A stretch of DNA of 64,000 bases from an uncultured Pelagibacteraceae bacterium (lineage in GTDB: Bacteria; Pseudomonadota; Alphaproteobacteria; Pelagibacterales; Pelagibacteraceae). Position 1 is the stretch's first letter; the number at the start of each line of letters is the position of its first letter. Positions 1-9,071 of this stretch are shown here, in pieces. The notes under the pieces are model-generated. The model had not been told where the DNA came from and made no database searches. It saw only the letters and a list, made by a program, of their open reading frames with translations. Where the stretch lies: assembly GCA_902583295.1 (NCBI GenBank), contig CACHUY010000002.1:1-64000 (forward strand), in the 5' to 3' direction. A program made the position numbers and the translations under genes.

Positions 1-213
1 CTCTTTAGTTTTTGGGTTTCTTCCTATTCTTGATTTTTTCTTTCTTATAGAAAACGTACCAAATTTTGATAATTTTAATTTTTTTTCAGATTTAATATTT
101 TCGACAATTGTTGATAGAAAATCATCAATTAGATTTTCTGAAATTTGCTTAGAAAAACCAAGCTGCATGTAAACTAAATTAACTAAGTCTTTTTTAGTTA
201 AATTTATTCTCAT
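1..213 (-). CDS. ihfA: Integration host factor alpha subunit (partial, 3' end outside window)
   Basis: Not in the ORF track because the frame runs off the left window edge. The minus strand reads MRINLTKKDLVNLVY from an ATG at 213 and stays open to base 1, ending in GRNPKTKE. That tail and the preceding LSKFGTFSIRKKK segment match the HU/IHF DNA-bending family, whose beta-arm carries GRNPKT. IHF alpha pairs with IHF beta and bends DNA at promoters, origins and recombination sites. It begins one base after the plsX stop, in the usual alphaproteobacterial plsX-(fabH)-ihfA order but without fabH. An HU protein is the alternative; the position next to plsX favours IhfA. About 70 residues are visible. 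Confidence 0.85.
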   Translation of the reverse strand, partial: MRINLTKKDLVNLVYMQLGFSKQISENLIDDFLSTIVENIKSEKKLKLSKFGTFSIRKKKSRIGRNPKTKE

Positions 214-214
214 T

Positions 215-1216
215 TTAAATATTGTGCTTAATCTTTTTTATCAAATTACCTTTTACAATTCTATAACAAACATCAAGGGAGTTAGAAAATCCTATATAGT
301 CTGTTCCACCATGACTTTTAACTACAGGTGAGTCTAGCCCAATAAAAATTGCACCATTGTACAATCTAGGATCGAGTCTTTTTTTGAATTTATTTAAATT
401 TGATATGTTTATTAATGATGAAATTTTACCCAGAATATTTCCAGTCATTGTTTTCTTTAATTCACTGGTAATAAAATTAGCAGTTCCTTCAGCAGTTTTT
501 AATGCAACATTTCCTGTAAAGCCATCTGAAACAATTACATTTACATTACCATCCATTAGATGGTTGCCCTCAATATATCCTACAAAGTTATAATTATCAG
601 AGTTTTTATCATTTAAAATTTGATATGTTTCTTTTATTGTTTCATTGCCTTTTAGTTCCTCAGAACCAATATTCAACAATGCTACATTAGGTTTTTCATC
701 AGGATAAAGTGAGGTGTATAAGGAAGCGCCCATTATAGAAAAATCTGTCAAATTTTTTGAACTACATTCAATATTTGCACCTAAATCTAATACTACGCTC
801 ATCCCTTTTTTATTTGGCCAAAGAGCAGACAAAGCTGGTTTGTCAATATTTTCAATCATTTTTAAGTTTAGTTTAGCAACCACTAACAAAGCCCCTGTGT
901 TCCCAGCTGATATAACTATATCAGCCTTTTTTTCTTTAACACTCTTAATTGCTAGCCACATACTAGTTTCTTTACCCCTCTTTGCTCCTTCTAAAGGACT
1001 ATCGGTGCTTTTGATTACTTTATCGGTATGAATAATTTCATAAAATTTACTATCAATTTTATTTTTAATTAATTCTGAGATTTGATTTTGGTTACCAAAA
1101 ATTCTGTAAAAAATATTTTTATTTGATTTATTATTTAGAATAATTCCATCAATAACTTTTTTAGGTGAACCATCGCCCCCCATTGCATCAACTGCAATTT
1201 TAATCAAATCTGACAT
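215..1216 (-). CDS. plsX: Phosphate acyltransferase PlsX
   Basis: PlsX converts acyl-ACP and phosphate to acyl-phosphate, the donor used by PlsY to acylate glycerol-3-phosphate at the start of phospholipid synthesis. The product is a peripheral, mostly cytosolic protein. The 333-residue length is normal for the family. The N terminus has AVDAMGGDGSP, and the body has VISAGNTGALL and VSDGFTGNVALK, all family hallmarks. The ATG at 1216 gives the expected start MSDLIKIAVDAMGG. It lies 17 bases downstream of rpmF and is followed after one base by ihfA. The partner plsY is in the same window near 37.2 kb, so the PlsX/PlsY route is complete. Confidence 0.96.
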   Translation of the reverse strand: MSDLIKIAVDAMGGDGSPKKVIDGIILNNKSNKNIFYRIFGNQNQISELIKNKIDSKFYEIIHTDKVIKSTDSPLEGAKRGKETSMWLAIKSVKEKKADIVISAGNTGALLVVAKLNLKMIENIDKPALSALWPNKKGMSVVLDLGANIECSSKNLTDFSIMGASLYTSLYPDEKPNVALLNIGSEELKGNETIKETYQILNDKNSDNYNFVGYIEGNHLMDGNVNVIVSDGFTGNVALKTAEGTANFITSELKKTMTGNILGKISSLINISNLNKFKKRLDPRLYNGAIFIGLDSPVVKSHGGTDYIGFSNSLDVCYRIVKGNLIKKIKHNI

Positions 1217-1233
1217 TTTATAGGAATATTATA

Positions 1234-1416
1234 CTATTCTTTTGGATCTAAAACTTGTCTTCCCTTATACATGCCAGTTTTTAAATCTAAATGATGAGAT
1301 AATCTATATTCACCAGATTTTTTATCCTCGACTATGTTTTTAGTTGAATATTTCATAGATTGAGCCCTTCTCATCCCAGTTCGGGAGGGGGTTTGTTTTC
1401 GTTTTGGTACAGCCAT
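1234..1416 (-). CDS. rpmF: 50S ribosomal protein L32
   Basis: This 60-residue basic protein begins [19 protein letters not shown], the typical L32 start. The cysteines of zinc-type L32 are absent, as in other alphaproteobacteria. Its place directly upstream of plsX is widely conserved and couples ribosome and membrane lipid synthesis. In many alphaproteobacteria a DUF177 (YceD-like) gene sits just upstream; here the gene before it is the CBP3-like chaperone, two bases away. Confidence 0.97.
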   Translation of the reverse strand: MAVPKRKQTPSRTGMRRAQSMKYSTKNIVEDKKSGEYRLSHHLDLKTGMYKGRQVLDPKE

Positions 1417-1418
1417 AA

Positions 1419-1886
1419 TTATGGGTTACTTACACTTTTTAAATAAGAATTCAAAGTTTTTTTTGATAAATCAACATTAAAATTTTCAAAATAATCAAGT
1501 AAATATTCAATATTTCCGAAATCACTCAAAAAAATTGAAATTTTTTTTAATTTATCAGATTTCGATAAATCTTCCCAGAAATGAATCTCAGAAACCATCG
1601 AATGGAATAAATTTATATAATCTTTCATTTTTTTATTAATAGATTGATCGCCATAACCAATTTCTCTAATACTCAACTCAAGTTGACGAAAATTAAAATC
1701 ATAAATTTCTTGTAATACAGTCTTATTTTCATCTTTTTTGTAGTTTTTTAGAAAAAAGGAAAAATGGAGTAAAAATAAGGTTAATCGATCAGAAAAGTTA
1801 TCTTCTCTATTTAAATTTTTATATAAATCTTTATTTCTAGTGTAATTTATTAAATTATTATAAAGATATAAATACTTCTGTTTCAT
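1419..1886 (-). CDS. Ubiquinol-cytochrome c chaperone (CBP3 family)
   Basis: This 155-residue protein carries the pattern [17 protein letters not shown] in its middle, like the 'LREMGVGD' block of the ubiquinol-cytochrome c chaperone/UPF0174 family. Mitochondrial CBP3 helps translate and assemble cytochrome b of the bc1 complex, and the alphaproteobacterial homologue is presumed to do the same. No signal peptide or membrane segment is visible. It is short for the family (often about 170-180 residues). The ATG at 1886-1884 overlaps the start codon of bamE on the other strand. No bc1 genes are in this window, so the function rests on family resemblance. Confidence 0.8.
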   Translation of the reverse strand: MKQKYLYLYNNLINYTRNKDLYKNLNREDNFSDRLTLFLLHFSFFLKNYKKDENKTVLQEIYDFNFRQLELSIREIGYGDQSINKKMKDYINLFHSMVSEIHFWEDLSKSDKLKKISIFLSDFGNIEYLLDYFENFNVDLSKKTLNSYLKSVSNP

Positions 1887-2370
1887 GCATAAAACATTAT
1901 ATATAATTTTTTTTACATTTATAGTTACAAATTGTTCTTTTAAGCCTGTAATTAAACATCATGGTGTTCCCTTTTTAGAAAAAAAACAAGCCTCATTAAT
2001 AGTTAATAAAAGTAATAAAAATGACATCAAAAAAACTTTAGGTTCACCATCTACTAAAAGTAAATTTGATAATGATATATGGATTTATATTGAAAGAAAA
2101 CAAACTCAATCAAAATTAAAAAATCTTGGAAGAATGAAAATTTTTAAAAATGATGTTTTAGTATTAGAAATAGACAGTTATGGAATACTGAAAAAAAAAG
2201 AATTTTATAACAAAGAGGATATGGAGAATATAAAAGTTGTAGAAGCTACTACAGAGGCAGGTTTTAAAAAAAATTCTTTCATATACGATTTTATGTCTAG
2301 TATGAGACAAAAAATTAATGACCCTCTTGGTGTGAGGGCCAAAAAACGTAAAGAAATTAGCCAGCGATAA
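1885..2370 (+). CDS. bamE: BamE/SmpA-like outer membrane lipoprotein
   Basis: BamE is a lipoprotein of the BAM complex that inserts beta-barrel proteins into the outer membrane. The N terminus is a lipoprotein signal ([17 protein letters not shown]) with the presumed lipidated Cys17. The following region ([27 protein letters not shown]) matches the SmpA/OmlA fold, where a 'LG.P...F....W.Y' pattern is usual. The 161-residue length is typical for alphaproteobacteria, including the C-terminal extension. It is divergent from the CBP3-like gene with overlapping starts, and its last 14 bases overlap the 3' end of hppA on the opposite strand. Confidence 0.88.
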   Translation: MHKTLYIIFFTFIVTNCSFKPVIKHHGVPFLEKKQASLIVNKSNKNDIKKTLGSPSTKSKFDNDIWIYIERKQTQSKLKNLGRMKIFKNDVLVLEIDSYGILKKKEFYNKEDMENIKVVEATTEAGFKKNSFIYDFMSSMRQKINDPLGVRAKKRKEISQR

Positions 2371-4462
2371 CTGCTAACAATAGTAATGCTACTATATTTG
2401 TAATCTTAATCATTGGATTAACAGCAGGTCCAGCGGTGTCTTTGTAAGGGTCACCAACTGTATCTCCTGTTACTGCAGCTTTATGAGCTTCAGAGCCTTT
2501 TCCACCATGATTACCATCTTCAATATACTTTTTAGCATTATCCCATGCTCCACCACCTGCTGTCATTGAAACTGCAACAAACAAACCGGTAATAATAACA
2601 CCCAACAACATTGCACCTACTGCAGACAGTGCTGCAACTTGTCCACCAATTGCTAAAATTATGAAATATAACACAACTGGTGAAAGCACAGGTAATAAAG
2701 ATGGTATAATCATTTCTTTAATTGCTGCTACCGTCAATAAATCAACTAATTTGGCATAGTCAGGTTTTTGTTTTCTTTTCATTATACCTGGGTATTTTTT
2801 GAATTGTCTTCTTACTTCAACAACTACAGCTCCACCCGCTCTACCAACAGCCTGCATACCCATGGAACCAAATAAATAAGGTAACATTCCACCAATTAAT
2901 AAACCAACTACAACATAGGGATTTGATAAATCAAAAGTTACTACAATTCCCTCAAGGGCTGAACCAGCTTCTTTTGAGAAATGTTTAATATCTTCTGTAT
3001 AGGCAGCAAATAGAACTAAGGCACCTAAACCAGCTGATCCAATTGCATAACCTTTTGTTACGGCTTTTGTTGTGTTACCAACCGCATCTAGTGCATCTGT
3101 AGTTTTTCTAACCTTTTTATCTAAATTTGACATTTCAGCAATACCACCAGCATTATCTGTTACAGGCCCATAAGCGTCCAAAGCAACAACCATACCAGCT
3201 AATGCAAGCATGGTAGTTACTGCTATAGCAATACCAAATAAACCAGCTACTGAATTAGTAATTAAAATACCTGCAACAATAATTAAAGCTGGAATTGCTG
3301 TAGCTTCCATTGACACAGCCAATCCCTGAATAACGTTAGTTCCATGTCCAGTTGTTGATGATAAAGCAACAGACCTAACTGGCCTGTAATTTGTTCCTGT
3401 GTAATATTCAGTTATCCAAATTAATAATCCTGTAATTACTAGTCCAATAACTCCACAATAGTACAAGTTCATACCATTAAAAGTTTTACCATTTACCGTA
3501 TATTCATTTGCAAAACCTATTACATGATCTGTTACAGGCCATAAAATAACTAATGAAGCTACAGCAGATACTATAAAACCTTTATATAAGGCATTCATAA
3601 CATTTTTAGTTTTACCTAATTTTACAAAAAAGGTACCAAGTATTGAAGTTAACAAACATGCAGCACCAATACTTAAAGGATAAATCATCATATTTAAATC
3701 ACCAACAAAGAAAATTGATGATAAAACCATCGTAGCAACAATAGTTACAGCATAGGTTTCAAATAGATCAGCTGCCATGCCAGCGCAATCACCCACATTA
3801 TCACCAACATTATCAGCTATAACAGCTGGGTTTCTGGGGTCATCTTCTGGAATACCGGCTTCAACTTTTCCAACTAAATCAGCTCCTACATCAGCACCTT
3901 TGGTAAAAATTCCTCCACCTAATCTTGCAAAAATTGAAATTAAAGATGCACCAAAACCTAATGCAACAAGAGCATTAACAATTTCTCTTTCGTCAACATT
4001 TAATTTTAATAAGAGATAGTAATAAACAGCTATTGACAATAATGCTAAACCAGCAACTAACATACCAGTTACGGCACCTGATTTAAAAGCAACAGAAAGG
4101 CCTTCAGCTAAACCTTTTCTTGAAGCCTCTGCTGTTCTTACATTAGCTTCAACAGATACCAACATTCCAACATAACCTGCAATACCTGATAAAGCAGCAC
4201 CAATTAAATAACCTACCCCAACTAAGGGACTAAAAGCTATACTAACAATTACCAAAACAACAACACCAACAATTGCTATTGTTTTATATTGTCTTGCTAA
4301 ATATGCTTTAGCACCAATTTGAATAGCAGATGCAATCTCTTGCATTTTCTTGTTACCTGCGTTTGAATTAAGAATATTTTTTCCAGTGAAAAATCCATAG
4401 ACAATGGATAAAAGTCCTGCTGCTATTGTATATAATAAAATTGTTTCTACTGTTGAGCTCAT
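2357..4462 (-). CDS. hppA: Membrane proton-pumping pyrophosphatase, K+-independent type
   Basis: This integral inner-membrane enzyme hydrolyses pyrophosphate and pumps protons outward, recovering energy from biosynthetic PPi. It has 701 residues and about 15-16 hydrophobic segments. The substrate loop reads [16 protein letters not shown] (from about residue 187), followed by [20 protein letters not shown] second acidic cluster, DNAGGIAEM, follows. Near residue 462 the sequence is [16 protein letters not shown]; lysine after GNTT marks the K+-independent class, whereas K+-dependent enzymes have alanine. It has a promoter-like sequence of its own after thiL. Its 3' end overlaps bamE tail to tail. 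Confidence 0.97.
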   Translation of the reverse strand: MSSTVETILLYTIAAGLLSIVYGFFTGKNILNSNAGNKKMQEIASAIQIGAKAYLARQYKTIAIVGVVVLVIVSIAFSPLVGVGYLIGAALSGIAGYVGMLVSVEANVRTAEASRKGLAEGLSVAFKSGAVTGMLVAGLALLSIAVYYYLLLKLNVDEREIVNALVALGFGASLISIFARLGGGIFTKGADVGADLVGKVEAGIPEDDPRNPAVIADNVGDNVGDCAGMAADLFETYAVTIVATMVLSSIFFVGDLNMMIYPLSIGAACLLTSILGTFFVKLGKTKNVMNALYKGFIVSAVASLVILWPVTDHVIGFANEYTVNGKTFNGMNLYYCGVIGLVITGLLIWITEYYTGTNYRPVRSVALSSTTGHGTNVIQGLAVSMEATAIPALIIVAGILITNSVAGLFGIAIAVTTMLALAGMVVALDAYGPVTDNAGGIAEMSNLDKKVRKTTDALDAVGNTTKAVTKGYAIGSAGLGALVLFAAYTEDIKHFSKEAGSALEGIVVTFDLSNPYVVVGLLIGGMLPYLFGSMGMQAVGRAGGAVVVEVRRQFKKYPGIMKRKQKPDYAKLVDLLTVAAIKEMIIPSLLPVLSPVVLYFIILAIGGQVAALSAVGAMLLGVIITGLFVAVSMTAGGGAWDNAKKYIEDGNHGGKGSEAHKAAVTGDTVGDPYKDTAGPAVNPMIKITNIVALLLLAVIAG

Positions 4463-4502
4463 GAAAACCTTAATGTTGTTGGTTGTTAAATTTTAAGCCC
4501 GC

Positions 4503-4530
4503 ACAATACAAAAAAAGCTAAAAAAGACAA
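4503..4530 (-). promoter_or_regulatory. Putative sigma70-type promoter for hppA
   Basis: On the minus strand, TTGTCT (4530-4525) is followed after 16 bases by TATTGT (4508-4503), about 40 bases upstream of the hppA ATG. The 78-base gap between thiL and hppA is one of the longest in the window, which fits a separate transcription start. In DNA this A+T-rich, chance matches are common. Confidence 0.4.
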
Positions 4531-4540
4531 TAATTAACTT

Positions 4541-5500
4541 TTAGAATTGATGAACATAACCTTTGTTTTTAAGTACTATTTCCTTACCTTTTTCATCAAT
4601 AATCACTGATCTTTTTTTATTAGAACAAATTTTACCTATTTTGGAAATTTTAATACCAAGGTTTTTAGATGTTTGAGCTATGATTCTAGATTTATCTTTG
4701 CTTGCAGTAAACAAAATTTGATAATCATCACCATTTGATACCAGTTTAATCTTTTTCATTTTCTTCATTTTTATTATTTTTAATAAATTCTTTGAAATTG
4801 GGATTTTATTTTCATTCAAGGAAAATGATAAATTTTGATTGTTTATCATTTTGCTCAAATCACAGACAAGACCATCAGACAAATCAATCGAGGAATTTGC
4901 AAAGTTTAACAACTTTTTAGTCATTTTTATTCGTATATCAGGTAGATAATATTTTTGAGTAAAATAGTTTTTTAATTCTTTAGATACTTTAATTTTATTT
5001 TTTAAAATTTGTAGGCCCATAAAGCTATCACCCAGAACTCCTGTTACGTAAATATCGTCATTTATCAAAACTTTATTTCTATAAATAATTTTTTTTGAAT
5101 AACCTAGCGATGTAACAGTAAAGCTAAGTTTATTAGAAAATGTGGTATCACCGCCACATAGAGAAATATTATATTTATTTTGTTCTTGTATTAAGGACTT
5201 TGAAATTAAAGATAAGTTTTTTTTTGAGAAAGTCTTGTTATTACCTGAGCCAGCTATAAAATAAAATTTTGGTGTGACTCCTTTACAAACTAGATCTGAT
5301 ATAGAAGATCGCAAAATTTTTTTTATAACTAGATCAGGATGTTTAAAGTCAATAAAATGATAACCTATATTATATGTATCAACAGAAATAGCTATACCCT
5401 TATTCTTATCAAAAAAAATATCATCATTTAAATTAAGGGCGGATTTATTTTTTTTTGAGATCTTTGAAAAATAATTATTAATTAATTCAAATTCATGCAT
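4541..5500 (-). CDS. thiL: Thiamine-monophosphate kinase
   Basis: ThiL phosphorylates thiamine monophosphate to thiamine pyrophosphate. The 319-residue protein begins with the E-x-x-LI segment FELINNYFSK, then DDIFFDKNKGIAISVDTYNIGYHF (nucleotide and Mg binding), LCGGDTT, and SSIDLSDGLVCDL, all typical of the PurM/ThiL superfamily. The ATG start overlaps the nusB stop by 8 bases (ATGCATGA). Its place after nusB in the ribH-nusB-thiL string is the common proteobacterial arrangement. SAR11 strains are known to depend on imported thiamine precursor, so the last phosphorylation would still be needed. Confidence 0.94.
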   Translation of the reverse strand: MHEFELINNYFSKISKKNKSALNLNDDIFFDKNKGIAISVDTYNIGYHFIDFKHPDLVIKKILRSSISDLVCKGVTPKFYFIAGSGNNKTFSKKNLSLISKSLIQEQNKYNISLCGGDTTFSNKLSFTVTSLGYSKKIIYRNKVLINDDIYVTGVLGDSFMGLQILKNKIKVSKELKNYFTQKYYLPDIRIKMTKKLLNFANSSIDLSDGLVCDLSKMINNQNLSFSLNENKIPISKNLLKIIKMKKMKKIKLVSNGDDYQILFTASKDKSRIIAQTSKNLGIKISKIGKICSNKKRSVIIDEKGKEIVLKNKGYVHQF

Positions 5501-5897
5501 TTTTAGATCTCAATTTTTTTCCAACATTATCTAGCAATGCATTTAAATATTTTGTCTGAGAATTTTCTAAAAAAAAATTAGATGAATTTAAATATTCCTT
5601 TATAATTATATTTAGTGACAATTGAGGTTTGTACATAAATTCATAAGTTGCTGCTTTAAGAATAGTTTGAAAAACTTTATCAAGATTTTCAAATACAAAA
5701 TCTTCACCTAATTTTGTGTTTAATTCATCTAATATAAGGTCATTTCTTTCTATCGTCCCTGTTACTATATCTTTAATAAATTTTTTAAATCGGTGTTTTG
5801 GGAAATTTAAATTATCATCTTCATTATAAAATTTACCATATAATTTTTGAATAATTATAACTCTTGGATTATTTTTTGGATTAAAATGAGTTCTCAT
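5493..5897 (-). CDS. nusB: Transcription antitermination protein NusB
   Basis: NusB binds boxA RNA with NusE (S10) and supports rRNA antitermination. The 134-residue, all-helical sequence has the usual elements: an R/K-rich start, a central FIKDIVTGTIERNDLILDE block, LKAATYEFMY and a C-terminal FLNALLDNVGKKLR-like helix. The ATG overlaps the ribH stop by four bases (ATGA), showing translational coupling. It is slightly short for the family, mainly at the N terminus. Confidence 0.9.
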   Translation of the reverse strand: MRTHFNPKNNPRVIIIQKLYGKFYNEDDNLNFPKHRFKKFIKDIVTGTIERNDLILDELNTKLGEDFVFENLDKVFQTILKAATYEFMYKPQLSLNIIIKEYLNSSNFFLENSQTKYLNALLDNVGKKLRSKNA

Positions 5898-6283
5898 TTT
5901 TGAGACAAAATAGAAATTACAGCTTTTGCAGCTTCAGCACCTTTTCGTTTTCTTGCTTTAGCTTGTTTCATATTAAGGCATGTAATAATGCCGTTACCGA
6001 TAGGCTTTTTATTATTTACAGATATGTCCATAATTGCATTGGTTGAAGCCTGAGAAATAAAATCAAAATGAGGGGTTTGTCCTTTAATAACACATCCGAG
6101 TGCTAAAAATGCATCATACTTTTTAATATTTTTTGAAATTGTAACTGGTATTTCAAATACCCCTGGAACAGTTATAATTTTAATTATATTTGATTTTGGA
6201 ATTAAACTTAGGGCACTGCTCAGTAATGCTTTTGATATATCTTTATAATAATCTGCAATAACTATTAAATATTTTTTTTTCAT
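5894..6283 (-). CDS. ribH: 6,7-dimethyl-8-ribityllumazine synthase
   Basis: RibH condenses the ribityl pyrimidine with dihydroxybutanone phosphate, the penultimate step of riboflavin synthesis. The 129-residue length is a little short. Visible landmarks are VPGVFEIPV, the ALGCVIKGQTPHFDFIS segment containing the catalytic histidine, and the NGIITCLNMKQAKARKR region near the C terminus. The initiating ATG shares one base with the ribBA stop (TAATG), and it is followed by nusB with a four-base overlap. Confidence 0.96.
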   Translation of the reverse strand: MKKKYLIVIADYYKDISKALLSSALSLIPKSNIIKIITVPGVFEIPVTISKNIKKYDAFLALGCVIKGQTPHFDFISQASTNAIMDISVNNKKPIGNGIITCLNMKQAKARKRKGAEAAKAVISILSQK

Positions 6284-7383
6284 TAAATCAGTTCCTGTTT
6301 GGTAATCTTTATATCATATCCTTCTAAACCAATAACCTTTTTCGGTGACTTAGTAATCAATATCATATTTTTAATTTTTAAATCTTTAATTATTTGAGCA
6401 CCTATTCCATAATTTCTTATAAGTTTGTCATTACCTTTTTTATAAAATTCTTTGTTTTTGTAATCTTTCAAAGTTTGTGTAACAGATCGAAGATTAGAGT
6501 CTTTTATAAAAACTAAAACACAACAAGAATATTTTTTAAAATATTTTAAAGTTTTATTAAACGAATTTGGCAATTGTTGACTAATTAAATAGTTTTGGAC
6601 TACATTTGACGAAATTACTCTAACCCTAGGTGTGACGCCTTTTTTTATATTTCCCTTTATTAATGCAAAATGCTCAGCTCCATCTAATAAATTTTCATAT
6701 ATTCTTATTTTATATTTTTGATTTTGTACCTCAATATTACTTAGCTTTTTTAAGCGTATTAATTTTTCTTTTTTAAGTCTGTAAGCGATTAGATCTTCAA
6801 TTTTTCCAATTTTAAGCTTATGTTTTTTTGCAAAATTAAAGAGGTTATCACCTTTTGCCATTGTTCCATCTTCATTCATAATTTCACATATAACAGCAGA
6901 ATTATTTTTTTTAGCTAATCTAGATATATCTACTGAAGCTTCAGTATGTCCTGCTCTAACTAACACTCCACCATCTTTAGCTATAATTGGAAAAATATGA
7001 CCTGGAGAAACAATGTCGTTCTTGTTTGCATTTTTTTTTGATGCAATTTTAATTGTTCTAGATCTATCTTTTGCAGAAATACCAGTGGTGATTCCTCTTT
7101 TTGCTTCTATTGAAATTGTGAATGCAGTTTTGTTTCTAGATTGATTGATAGGCGACATTAAACTTAAATTTAATTTTTTTGCCTGAACACTATCTAGAGC
7201 AAGACAAATTAATCCACGGCCATACCTAGCCATAAAATTTATCTTTTTTGCACTAGTGTCAGAAGTAGAAATAACTAAATCACCTTCATTCTCTCTCTTT
7301 TCATCATCAACAAGGATGAACATACCACCCTTTTTGGCAACATTGATTATTTGTTCTATTTTAGCAAAATTATTTTTTTTCAT
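6283..7383 (-). CDS. ribBA: 3,4-dihydroxy-2-butanone-4-phosphate synthase with degenerate GTP cyclohydrolase II-like domain
   Basis: The N-terminal half (residues about 1-205) is an intact RibB domain: FILVDDEKRENEGDLV, ARYGRGLICLAL, GISAKDRSRTI and RAGHTEASVDI. The C-terminal half (about 210-366) aligns with GTP cyclohydrolase II (ending DLRNYGIGAQ-like RNYGIGAQIIKDL and VIGLEGYDI). However, it lacks the zinc cysteines (C-x-x-D...C-D-C-G) and the EGRGIGL catalytic block, which here reads IKDSNLRSV. The second domain is therefore probably structural, as reported for some alphaproteobacterial RibBA proteins, and GTP cyclohydrolase II would have to be encoded elsewhere. It overlaps ribE by 14 bases. 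Confidence 0.92.
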   Translation of the reverse strand: MKKNNFAKIEQIINVAKKGGMFILVDDEKRENEGDLVISTSDTSAKKINFMARYGRGLICLALDSVQAKKLNLSLMSPINQSRNKTAFTISIEAKRGITTGISAKDRSRTIKIASKKNANKNDIVSPGHIFPIIAKDGGVLVRAGHTEASVDISRLAKKNNSAVICEIMNEDGTMAKGDNLFNFAKKHKLKIGKIEDLIAYRLKKEKLIRLKKLSNIEVQNQKYKIRIYENLLDGAEHFALIKGNIKKGVTPRVRVISSNVVQNYLISQQLPNSFNKTLKYFKKYSCCVLVFIKDSNLRSVTQTLKDYKNKEFYKKGNDKLIRNYGIGAQIIKDLKIKNMILITKSPKKVIGLEGYDIKITKQELI

Positions 7384-7963
7384 TAAAATAATTTCTAACG
7401 TATTTAGATAAGATATCTATCTCAATATTAACTAAGCTAGATTTCTTTAAAGTAGATAAATTTGTTTCTTTATACGTGTGAGGGATAATCCAAATTTGAA
7501 ATCTTTTTTTTGTAACTTTTGAAATAGTAAGAGATATTCCATTTACACTAATAGATGCTTTTTCTATTAAATGTTTTCTTTCCTTCTTTGGGATTTCGAA
7601 TTCAAAAACATATGATTTATCAACTTTAGAGATCCTCAATACTTTGCCAACAGTGTCTACATGGCCTTGACATATATGTCCTGAAATTTTAGTACCGTAT
7701 TTTAATGGTAATTCTAAGTTTATAATATCTCTGAGTTTTAAAAATTTAAACTTTGATCGTTTGATTGTTTCATTTGAAAGATAAAATTCCATAATCTTTT
7801 TTTTAAAAGAAATCAATGTTAAGCACACACCATCACAAGCTACTGATAATCCTATATCTTTAATTGAAACTTTAAGGTTACTTTTTACAAAAATATTAAG
7901 TCCCTTATCTCTTTTGACTATTTTAGAAATAGACCCTTGATTATAAATAATTCCGTTAAACAT
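7370..7963 (-). CDS. ribE: Riboflavin synthase, alpha subunit
   Basis: This enzyme dismutates two lumazine molecules to riboflavin. The 197-residue protein has the two tandem lumazine-binding barrels of the family. The start MFNGIIYNQGSI, then SVACDGVCLTL in the first barrel, GHICQGHVDTVGKV at the junction, and SVNGISLTI in the second barrel are diagnostic. It lies one base after ribD and its end overlaps ribBA, so the ribD-ribE-ribBA-ribH genes form one transcription unit. Confidence 0.95.
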   Translation of the reverse strand: MFNGIIYNQGSISKIVKRDKGLNIFVKSNLKVSIKDIGLSVACDGVCLTLISFKKKIMEFYLSNETIKRSKFKFLKLRDIINLELPLKYGTKISGHICQGHVDTVGKVLRISKVDKSYVFEFEIPKKERKHLIEKASISVNGISLTISKVTKKRFQIWIIPHTYKETNLSTLKKSSLVNIEIDILSKYVRNYFNEKK

Positions 7964-7964
7964 G

Positions 7965-9071
7965 CTATTTGTTATAATGAGTTATTGTATCTTTTCCATA
8001 GGAAGAATTAAGATTTTCCTTAAATAGATATTTTTTATTTAAGACATTTAATCCATTAAATTTAACAAAATCTGAATTTGTTGGAAGTTTTTTTTGACTT
8101 TTGAATAAATAAAATTTATTAAATATTTTATTCTTCAATAAGTTAGTTGTGAGAAGATCGCCTCCTTCAACTAGAGTATTTCTAAAACCTAAAGAATAAA
8201 GTTTTTTCATAATTGATCTTAAATCTAAGTACTTATTGTTATTTAATTTTGCTTTAATTAATTCTATTTTCTTTTTTTTAAACTTAGATAATCTTGATTT
8301 ATTTGCTTTATTATAAAAAACAATAGTATTTTTTTTATTAGCTGACTTAAAAATATAAGTATATTTATTTAAACTTAAGTTATTGTCTAAGATAATTCTT
8401 ACTGGAGAAAATTTTTCAAAACCTTTTATTCTGCAATTTAATTTAGGGTTATCAATATTTATAGTTCTACTTGAGGTCATTATTGAGTCATTTTTGTATC
8501 TTAATAAATGAGTAAATTTATCTGAATACCGGTTAGTTATTTTTGTTTTAAATTTACTATAAATTAGTTTGTTTTTTGAAATAGCTATTTTACCAGTCAT
8601 GAAAGGTATTTTGTTTTTTCTATTAAAAAAGTATGGAATATAAAATTTTTTTACTTTATCTTTTAGAAGTCCTATCGATACATTAATTTTATGGGATTTT
8701 AAAATTTTAAAACTTTTTTTTCTTACTCTTTTATCAGTATCTTCAAGTGCGTAAATAACTTCAGAAATTTTTGATTTAATTATTTCATTTGTACATGGTG
8801 GAGTTACGCCTTGGTGGCTACATGGTTCTAATGTGACATACATTTTTGCACCATTAAGTTTCTCATTACAATTTTTAATGGCATTAAATTCTGCATGAGG
8901 TATACCATTATAAGAAGTTTGACCAATTGAAATAATATTATCATTTTTAACTATTACACAGCCAACAGATGGATTTGTGCCAGTTAATCCTTCACGAGAT
9001 TTTGCCAAGTCCAAGGCAATCTCCATGAATAATTTATCTTTTTTTGTAAATTTATTTTTTTTTGAAGACAT
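7965..9071 (-). CDS. ribD: Bifunctional diaminohydroxyphosphoribosylaminopyrimidine deaminase / reductase
   Basis: RibD deaminates and then reduces the pyrimidine intermediate of riboflavin synthesis. Residues about 10-150 are the deaminase, with the zinc motif HAEFNAI and PCSHQGVTPPCT. The reductase follows from FMTGKIAISKNKLI, through TSSRTINIDNPKLNCR to LVEGGDLLTTNLL. The 368-residue length is typical. The start ATG (MSSKKNKFTKKDKLFMEIAL) lies inside the last 20 bases of nrdR. If the inner ATG at MEIALDL were used the overlap would vanish, so the exact start is a little uncertain. Confidence 0.94.
   Translation of the reverse strand: MSSKKNKFTKKDKLFMEIALDLAKSREGLTGTNPSVGCVIVKNDNIISIGQTSYNGIPHAEFNAIKNCNEKLNGAKMYVTLEPCSHQGVTPPCTNEIIKSKISEVIYALEDTDKRVRKKSFKILKSHKINVSIGLLKDKVKKFYIPYFFNRKNKIPFMTGKIAISKNKLIYSKFKTKITNRYSDKFTHLLRYKNDSIMTSSRTINIDNPKLNCRIKGFEKFSPVRIILDNNLSLNKYTYIFKSANKKNTIVFYNKANKSRLSKFKKKKIELIKAKLNNNKYLDLRSIMKKLYSLGFRNTLVEGGDLLTTNLLKNKIFNKFYLFKSQKKLPTNSDFVKFNGLNVLNKKYLFKENLNSSYGKDTITHYNK

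Noticed and set aside
3777-4019. Plus-strand 80-residue ORF inside hppA
   Set aside because: Low-complexity Pro/Ser/Thr-rich shadow of the conserved pyrophosphatase motif region.
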